From NCBI GenBank assembly GCA_024408085.1, contig JAKSVH010000009.1, positions 1 to 40,360 on the forward strand: a stretch of DNA of 40,360 bases. The letters are read 5' to 3'. The translations under genes and the position numbers were made by a program. The stretch's first letter is position 1. Each line of letters begins with the position of its first letter. The notes under the pieces were generated by a model, which did no database searches, was not told the origin of the DNA, and saw only the letters and a list, made by a program, of their open reading frames with translations. This DNA is from Bacilli bacterium (lineage in GTDB: Bacteria > Bacillota_I > Bacilli_A > RFN20 > CAG-826). Shown here piece by piece: positions 35,126 to 40,360 of this stretch.

Positions 35126-36649
35126 ATGGCTTATAATGGATTCGCTATTGATGAGTATTTAGATGCTATTCAAGTTACTAAAGATCTCGATGAATTAATT
35201 AAAAAACCAATTTTCTCTATTAAACCAGATGCTTTAAAGGTTTATGAAGAAGAATACTTCGGTAAGAAGTGTCAAAAATCTAAGGAAATGATTGATAAGG
35301 CTAAGAATATTATTCCTGGTGGTGTTCAACATAACCTTGCATTTAACTATCCATTCCCAATTGTTATGACTAAAGCTTTAGGCAACAAGTTATACGATAT
35401 TGATGGAAACGAATACTTTGACTTGCTTCAAGCTGGTGGACCTACACTTTTAGGTTCAAACGACCCATTTGTTAGAGAAAAAGTTATTGAATTGCTTAAT
35501 ACATGTGGCCCTTCAACAGGTTTATTCCATGAATATGAATACAAACTTGCAGAACTCATTCATCAATGTGTTCCATCAGTTGAAAAATTCAGAATGTTAG
35601 GTTCTGGAACTGAAGCTTGTATGTGTGCTTTACGTATCGCAAGACTTAAAACAGGACATAAGAACGTATTAAAAATGGGTGGAGCTTACCATGGTTGGTC
35701 AGATCAAATGGCCTATGGTATGAGAGTTCCAGGAACTAAAAACATCAAATCTGGTGGTGTTCCAATGTTCGTCTTCAAACACACAGATGAATTCTTCCCA
35801 GGAGATTTAAAATCACTTAAACGTAAATTAAGAAGAAATAGATTACGTGGTGGTACAGCCGCAGTTTATATTGAACCAATCGGCCCAGAATCAGGTACAA
35901 GACCAGTTACAAAACAATTTGTTCAAGGATGTGAAAAATTAGCACATAAGTATGGTGCATTGCTCGTTTGTGACGAAGTTGTTTCAGGTTTCAGAATTGG
36001 TGTTGGTGGTGCCCAAGCATATTATGGCATTGACCCAGATTTAACAATTTTCGGTAAGATTGTTGCTGGTGGTTATCCAGGTGCTGGTGGTGTCGGTGGA
36101 CACGCTGACTGTATGGCTCACTTAGGCGCAGGACTTGATACAGGTGGTGCCAAAAAGGGCAAAAAGAAACAAAAGAAGATTAAAAAAGCAATGTGCGGTG
36201 GCACAATGGCTGCTACACCAATCAGCTGTGTTGCTGGTTATTATGCTATTAGCGAAATTATTAAACGTAACGCTTGTGAAGTCGCAGGACGTATGGGCGA
36301 TCGTTTAACAAAAGGCTTACAAGAATTAATTAAGAAGTATAACTTACCATTCGTTGCATTCAACATTGGTTCAGTCTGTCACTTAGATACAGTTGGTACA
36401 ATGCATTTCTGCATTAACTGGAAGAAGATTTGGACAATTCCTCATGTCTTAAAGGAAACAACCAAGAGACAAAGAGAAATGGAACACATGGGTGCTGCCT
36501 ATATGGCAGAAGGTATTGTTACCCTTGCAGGTTCAAGACTTTATACTTCAGCAGCTTATACTGAAGCAGACATTGATGAAGTTTTAAGAAGATTTGAAAA
36601 TGTCTTCAAAAACTGTGCTCAACTTGAATTCCCAGATCAAAAGAAATAA
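35126..36649 (+). CDS. Class III PLP-dependent aminotransferase (GSA-aminomutase-like)
   Basis: A 507-residue fold-type I enzyme. It shows GSGTEACMCALRIAR, 'GGAYHGWSDQMAYG', 'VCDEVVSGFRIG', and the PLP Schiff-base Lys311 in IFGKIVAGGYPGAG. These resemble glutamate-1-semialdehyde 2,1-aminomutase (HemL), but no tetrapyrrole genes are nearby and the protein is about 70 residues longer. A Lys-rich insert lies near 342-356 (GKKKQKKIKKAM) before the conserved GGTMAATPIS. Followed 2 nt later by a class II aldolase and then a sugar kinase, so it probably acts on a sugar-derived amine or ketone. An in-frame stop at 35117 fixes the start. The substrate is unknown. Confidence 0.85.
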   Translation: MAYNGFAIDEYLDAIQVTKDLDELIKKPIFSIKPDALKVYEEEYFGKKCQKSKEMIDKAKNIIPGGVQHNLAFNYPFPIVMTKALGNKLYDIDGNEYFDLLQAGGPTLLGSNDPFVREKVIELLNTCGPSTGLFHEYEYKLAELIHQCVPSVEKFRMLGSGTEACMCALRIARLKTGHKNVLKMGGAYHGWSDQMAYGMRVPGTKNIKSGGVPMFVFKHTDEFFPGDLKSLKRKLRRNRLRGGTAAVYIEPIGPESGTRPVTKQFVQGCEKLAHKYGALLVCDEVVSGFRIGVGGAQAYYGIDPDLTIFGKIVAGGYPGAGGVGGHADCMAHLGAGLDTGGAKKGKKKQKKIKKAMCGGTMAATPISCVAGYYAISEIIKRNACEVAGRMGDRLTKGLQELIKKYNLPFVAFNIGSVCHLDTVGTMHFCINWKKIWTIPHVLKETTKRQREMEHMGAAYMAEGIVTLAGSRLYTSAAYTEADIDEVLRRFENVFKNCAQLEFPDQKK

Positions 36650-36651
36650 TT

Positions 36652-37431
36652 ATGGCTTACACAATTGAAGAAGCTAAAAGATTAATCATTAAGGCTGGCT
36701 TAGAGCTTTGCGAAAAGCAACTTATTGCCAGAACTTGGGGCAATATTTCAGCTCGTATTTCTGATACTGAGTTTGTAATTACCCCAAGTGGAATCCCTTA
36801 TGATAAGGTTAATAATGACAATTTAGTTGTTGTTAAAATTGAAGATTGTTCATGGAGTGGTGAAGTTAAGCCAAGTGGTGAAAAAAAGGTACATGCTGCC
36901 ATTTATAAAGCCCTTCCAGGGGTTAATTTCATTCTTCATACACATCAAAACTACGCTACTGCTATCTCAGTAGATGGAAAAGACAAGGACTTTGTTCCGG
37001 TTGCCAAATATGGACTTCCTTCAACAAAGAAACTTGTTAAGAACATTGCAAAGGCAGTTGTTGCAAACCCAGATAAAAATGCTGTTTTAATGGCACGTCA
37101 TGGTGCAGTAATTTATTCTGACAACTTTGATGATGCTTTTAAGATTGCTTTAGATCTCGAAGAACAATCAAAAGCTTTATTTGATAAGGTTGCTACTAAA
37201 AAGACTGCAAAGCAGGAAGCAAAACCTTATTTAGATGATTACGCTCAAATGTTTGGTCATTCAAGTAAAGCAGTTGAAGAAGATAAAGAAGCTGTTGAAT
37301 TAATAAAATTCAAGAACTCTTTAGCTGCTTCATACCAAAGCAAATTAAAACCAATGAAATGTTTAGACGTTACATTACAACATTTTATTTATAAAAAGAA
37401 ATACTCAAAATTAGCAAAGAACGCTAAATAG
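36652..37431 (+). CDS. Class II aldolase/adducin family protein
   Basis: A 259-residue zinc aldolase of the L-fuculose-/L-ribulose-phosphate family. Zinc ligands are His96 and His98 (HTHQNYAT) and His150 (ARHGAV); the likely catalytic Glu77 is in PSGEKKVHAAIY. 'RTWGNISAR' and 'ITPSGIPYDKV' bind the substrate phosphate in relatives. Such enzymes cleave ketose-1-phosphates to DHAP and an aldehyde, or epimerise them. A C-terminal Lys-rich stretch of about 60 residues goes beyond the usual end. It starts 2 nt after the aminotransferase and ends 9 nt before the kinase. Confidence 0.87.
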   Translation: MAYTIEEAKRLIIKAGLELCEKQLIARTWGNISARISDTEFVITPSGIPYDKVNNDNLVVVKIEDCSWSGEVKPSGEKKVHAAIYKALPGVNFILHTHQNYATAISVDGKDKDFVPVAKYGLPSTKKLVKNIAKAVVANPDKNAVLMARHGAVIYSDNFDDAFKIALDLEEQSKALFDKVATKKTAKQEAKPYLDDYAQMFGHSSKAVEEDKEAVELIKFKNSLAASYQSKLKPMKCLDVTLQHFIYKKKYSKLAKNAK

Positions 37432-37440
37432 GAGAATTAT

Positions 37441-39042
37441 ATGAAATATGTAATTGCGTATGACATAGGTACTACCGGAGTAAAGACCTGTATTTTTAAA
37501 GTTGCAGACTCAATTGAATTGGTCGCAGGTTGTTCTGCAGCGTATCCTTTATTCGTTTTGCCAAATGGTGGTGCCGAACAAGACCCAAATGACTGGTGGA
37601 AAGGAATGTGCGATTCTACTAAAGCAGTTTTAGAGAAAAGCGGAGTCAAACCAGAAGAAATCGAAGGTTTATCATTCTGTTCCCAGGCACAAGGTGTTGT
37701 TTTAGTAGATAAAGAAGGAAAACCAGTAAGACGCGCTATGTCTTATATGGACCAAAGAGCTACTGAAGAAGTTAAAAAGGGTATCTCATATGGTTTACAA
37801 ATTGCTGGTGCTAACATTTTTAAACTTTTACCAAGCTTAGTTATTACTGGTGCTGTTACTTCATCTGCAAAAGACCCAGTTTGGAAATATAAATGGGTTG
37901 AAGCACATGAACCAGAAGTATTTAAAAAGATTTATAAGTGGCTAGATGTTAAGGATTATTTGATATGTCGTTGTACTAAAGAGTTCACCATGACTGATGA
38001 TACAGCTTTCGGAACTCTAATTTATGATAATCGTCCAGGAAAAGGCGGGGTTTTTAGCAAGAAAATGTGCAAAATGTTTAATATTAATATGGATCATTTA
38101 CCACGCATTATCCGTTCTACCGATGTAGCGGGAAAACTTTGCGAAGAAGCTGCTAAAGATTTAGGCCTTAAAGCCGGAACCAAGGTATTTGGTGGTGGTG
38201 GAGACTCTAGTTTAATAGGTATTGGCGCAGGCGCTACACAAGTTGGAGACACCCACGTATACGTAGGAACTTCTGGTTGGGTAATTACCGTTACAGATAA
38301 ACGTATGGTTGACACATCTGCTATGATTGCAGCTATTACAGGTGCTGATGCAGGTAAATTTAACTACTTTGCTGAAATGGAAACTGCAGGTAAGTGTTAC
38401 GAGTGGGTTCATGACCACTTAGCATTAGACGAAATTAACATTTATCTTGAGCAATATGGCAAACATCCAGGCTTTGAAGGCGAAAGAAGAACAATGTATG
38501 AGTTCTTAAATGAAACAATTAAGGATGTTAAACCAGGAAGTCATGGTGTTATCTTTACTCCATGGCTTCATGGCAATAGATGCCCATTCGAAGACCCACA
38601 TTGTACAGGCATGTTCTTTGGATTAAAAATTGATACAGGCAAGCGTGATATGATTCGCGCAGTCCTTGAAGGTATCTATTATCACTTAAGATGGATGATG
38701 GAATGCGAAAGCAAGAAATTAGACCTAAAAGACACAGTTAGATTCTGTGGTGGTGGAGCATTATCCCCTATCGCATGTCAAATTTTATGCGATATTCTAG
38801 GTAAAAAGCTTGAAGTTGTTGATCATCCGCAAAACGTTGGTGCAATGGGTGCAGCAGCGGTTATGGGAATTGGTTTAGGCCTTATTAAAGACTTTGATGA
38901 AGTTAAAGGTTACATTCCAGTTAAATCAACTTTTGAACCAAATATGGAAAATCATAAACTTTATGAACCTTACTATCAAACATTTAAGAAGTTACATAAA
39001 GCAAACAAAAAGATGTTTACATTAATTGAAGGAGACAAATAA
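37441..39042 (+). CDS. FGGY-family carbohydrate kinase (xylulokinase-like)
   Basis: A 533-residue sugar kinase. The N-terminal ATP-binding motif is AYDIGTTGVKT (6-16). 'SMYMD'-like SYMDQRATEE (101-110), GGGGDSSLIGIGAG with the catalytic Asp255, and GGGALSPIACQILCDILG near 435 follow, the pattern of FGGY kinases. It probably phosphorylates the ketose or polyol later cleaved by the adjacent aldolase. Sequence alone does not tell xylulose, fuculose, rhamnulose or a tetrulose apart. A GGAG SD lies before the ATG. The next gene starts 1 nt after its stop. Confidence 0.88.
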   Translation: MKYVIAYDIGTTGVKTCIFKVADSIELVAGCSAAYPLFVLPNGGAEQDPNDWWKGMCDSTKAVLEKSGVKPEEIEGLSFCSQAQGVVLVDKEGKPVRRAMSYMDQRATEEVKKGISYGLQIAGANIFKLLPSLVITGAVTSSAKDPVWKYKWVEAHEPEVFKKIYKWLDVKDYLICRCTKEFTMTDDTAFGTLIYDNRPGKGGVFSKKMCKMFNINMDHLPRIIRSTDVAGKLCEEAAKDLGLKAGTKVFGGGGDSSLIGIGAGATQVGDTHVYVGTSGWVITVTDKRMVDTSAMIAAITGADAGKFNYFAEMETAGKCYEWVHDHLALDEINIYLEQYGKHPGFEGERRTMYEFLNETIKDVKPGSHGVIFTPWLHGNRCPFEDPHCTGMFFGLKIDTGKRDMIRAVLEGIYYHLRWMMECESKKLDLKDTVRFCGGGALSPIACQILCDILGKKLEVVDHPQNVGAMGAAAVMGIGLGLIKDFDEVKGYIPVKSTFEPNMENHKLYEPYYQTFKKLHKANKKMFTLIEGDK

Positions 39043-39043
39043 A

Positions 39044-39538
39044 ATGGAAGCAGCAAAAAAGAAAGAGTTATTAAGAGCACTGAAATTCTTCTTATTCTCA
39101 GTATCAGCAGGTGTTATTCAAATTGTAGTTACTACATTACTAGGTTTAGCACCGTTACCAACTTCAGCAGTTTATTTAATTGGTTTAGTTTGTTCTGTTG
39201 TATGGAATTTCACATTCAATAGAAAATTCACATTTAAAGCTGCAAATAACGTTCCAAAAGCTATGCTTTTAGCATTCTTATTCTACGTTCCATTTGCACC
39301 AGCATCAACATTGTTTACTGCTTATTTAACAAATGGCGATGTTCTTGGATTATTTACATTAACAAACCATTTAGGCATTTTAGGATCTAACGTTGCAAGT
39401 GCTGATATTCCACTTGGAGCAACATTGGTTACTACATTCTGCTGCATGGTTCCAAACTTAATTCTTGAATTCTTATGGCAAAAATTTGTTGTATTTAGAA
39501 ATTCAATTGACCAAACAGAAAAGAAAGATAATCAATAA
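39044..39538 (+). CDS. GtrA-like membrane protein
   Basis: A 164-residue membrane protein with about four hydrophobic segments. The GtrA hallmarks are the loop NFTFNRKFTFK (near 57-67) and the C-terminal 'FLWQKFVVFRNS'. GtrA proteins are thought to flip or help flip undecaprenyl-linked sugars. I chose the ATG at 39044, 9 nt after the GGAG; a TTG at 39026 would overlap the kinase. Its place at the end of a sugar-metabolism operon is unusual and the link may be to surface glycosylation or to transport. Confidence 0.85.
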   Translation: MEAAKKKELLRALKFFLFSVSAGVIQIVVTTLLGLAPLPTSAVYLIGLVCSVVWNFTFNRKFTFKAANNVPKAMLLAFLFYVPFAPASTLFTAYLTNGDVLGLFTLTNHLGILGSNVASADIPLGATLVTTFCCMVPNLILEFLWQKFVVFRNSIDQTEKKDNQ

Positions 39539-39541
39539 AAC

Positions 39542-39578
39542 AAAAAGCATCTCGATCAATCGAAAGAGATGCTTTTTT
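39542..39578. terminator. Bidirectional terminator between gtrA-like gene and phosphatase
   Basis: AAAAAGCATCTC (39542-39553), a 12-base loop, GAGATGCTTTTTT (39566-39578). A and T runs on both sides allow termination on both strands. The stop codon of the minus-strand phosphatase (39577-39579) overlaps the distal arm, the same layout as at ffh/trmD. Confidence 0.88.
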
Positions 39579-40023
39579 ATTTCAAATTTTTGATTATATC
39601 TTCACAACATTGCCATATTTCATTGATGACAATTTCATATTCTCCAGAATACCACGGATCATCAATATAATGGAGATTTTGCGTGTATTTTGAAATAATT
39701 TCGAACTTTTTGTCATAATCATCAAGCAGATAATTTAGGTAGTTTAAGTTGTTACTATCCATGTAAAAAATGACATCTGCTTTTTCGTAATCTGAACGAG
39801 AAATTCTAGTTGCGTGATGTTCACCAAAAGGAATATTGTGTTCTCTTAAAGCTAGCTTCATTGGTGGGTAGATATCTTTTCCAATTTCTTCAGTTGAAGT
39901 TGCTCGAGAATAAACTTTGAATCTATCTTCCATTTGATATTTTTGCATCAATAATTTAAAAATCCATTCAGCTGCAACTGAGCGACAAATATTGCCGTGA
40001 CACACAAAAATAATTGTTTTCAT
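39577..40023 (-). CDS. Low-molecular-weight protein tyrosine phosphatase
   Basis: A 148-residue LMW-PTP. The N-terminal P-loop CHGNICRS has Cys8 and Arg14 (CX5R), and the general-acid loop DDPWY is near residue 120. Such enzymes remove phosphate from Tyr or arginine residues and often control polysaccharide synthesis. The start at 40023 is preferred; a longer frame from 40047 adds eight residues with no support. It is transcribed alone, divergent from the collagen-like lipoprotein and convergent with the gtrA-like gene. No cognate BY-kinase is visible. Confidence 0.9.
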   Translation of the reverse strand: MKTIIFVCHGNICRSVAAEWIFKLLMQKYQMEDRFKVYSRATSTEEIGKDIYPPMKLALREHNIPFGEHHATRISRSDYEKADVIFYMDSNNLNYLNYLLDDYDKKFEIISKYTQNLHYIDDPWYSGEYEIVINEIWQCCEDIIKNLK

Positions 40024-40083
40024 ATAAAATATTAAAACACATTTCAAGATTTGTGGTAAGATATTATGCGAGGTTTTAGAAAC

Positions 40084-40360
<277 letters not shown>

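Noticed and set aside
35126-36649. Calling the aminotransferase hemL
   Set aside because: The fold matches, but length, the Lys-rich insert and the aldolase/kinase neighbours do not fit tetrapyrrole synthesis.
40024-40060. Leaderless promoter for the minus-strand phosphatase gene
   Set aside because: TAATAT lies 5 nt before the ATG but there is no -35 or TGn, so the AT-rich match could be chance.

Overview
The window is chromosomal DNA from a low-G+C Bacillota, most likely a genome-reduced member of the Bacilli near the RF39/Erysipelotrichales/Mollicutes neighbourhood. The evidence is AT-rich DNA, a PolC-type replicative polymerase, the Bacillus subtilis-like gene order from plsX to polC with many genes missing, and a 16S tail carrying the CACCTCC anti-Shine-Dalgarno. 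TGA is used as a stop (plsX, rnhB, xerC), so the mycoplasma code 4 does not apply. The placement is inferred from gene order and composition, not from a tree.

Layout. 1-3690: 3' end of a 16S rRNA, a tRNA-free spacer, a complete 23S and a 5S. 3716-4915: an orphan fucose-isomerase-like gene. 4990-6989: Asp23-family protein and fatty acid kinase fakA. 7123-11625: plsX-rnc-ftsY-ylxM-ffh, with almost every junction overlapping. 11650-13464 (minus strand): rpsP-khpA-rimM-trmD, inverted in place relative to the B. subtilis order. 13577-14458: an inserted short-chain dehydrogenase. 14595-22507: rplS, lepB-rbgA-rnhB, dprA, topA, trmFO-xerC. 22703-25933: rpsB-tsf-pyrH-frr behind a structured leader. 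26036-34696: uppS-cdsA-dxr-rseP-polC. 34699-34990: tRNA-Pro, tRNA-Arg, tRNA-Ala. 35126-39538: an accessory operon of a class III aminotransferase, class II aldolase, FGGY sugar kinase and GtrA-like membrane protein. 39577-40023 (minus): a low-molecular-weight tyrosine phosphatase. From 40084: a collagen-like lipoprotein cut by the window end.

The core genes couple RNA maturation and ribosome assembly (rnc, rimM, trmD, rbgA), protein export (ftsY, ffh, lepB, rseP), envelope lipid synthesis (fakA, plsX, uppS, cdsA), isoprenoid synthesis (dxr) and replication or topology (polC, topA, rnhB). Absent from their usual places are fabD/fabG/acpP, smc, hslVU/codY and proS, which suggests genome streamlining and possibly uptake of host fatty acids.

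The most interesting signals are regulatory. At least six transcription units (isomerase-like gene, SDR, lepB, topA, trmFO, uppS) have a good -10 box only 6-10 nt before the ATG and no Shine-Dalgarno, predicting leaderless or nearly leaderless mRNAs, while operon-internal and ribosomal-protein genes keep SDs. Terminators overlap stop codons, and terminator, promoter and start codon can be packed into about 40 bp (topA/trmFO). The accessory operon starts with an SD placed between two hairpins, 22 nt from its ATG. The two rRNA spacers hold related hairpins that differ by a compensatory base-pair flip. The aminotransferase-aldolase-kinase-GtrA operon is the best candidate for an undescribed catabolic pathway. 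I see no CRISPR, phage, IS or toxin-antitoxin module.
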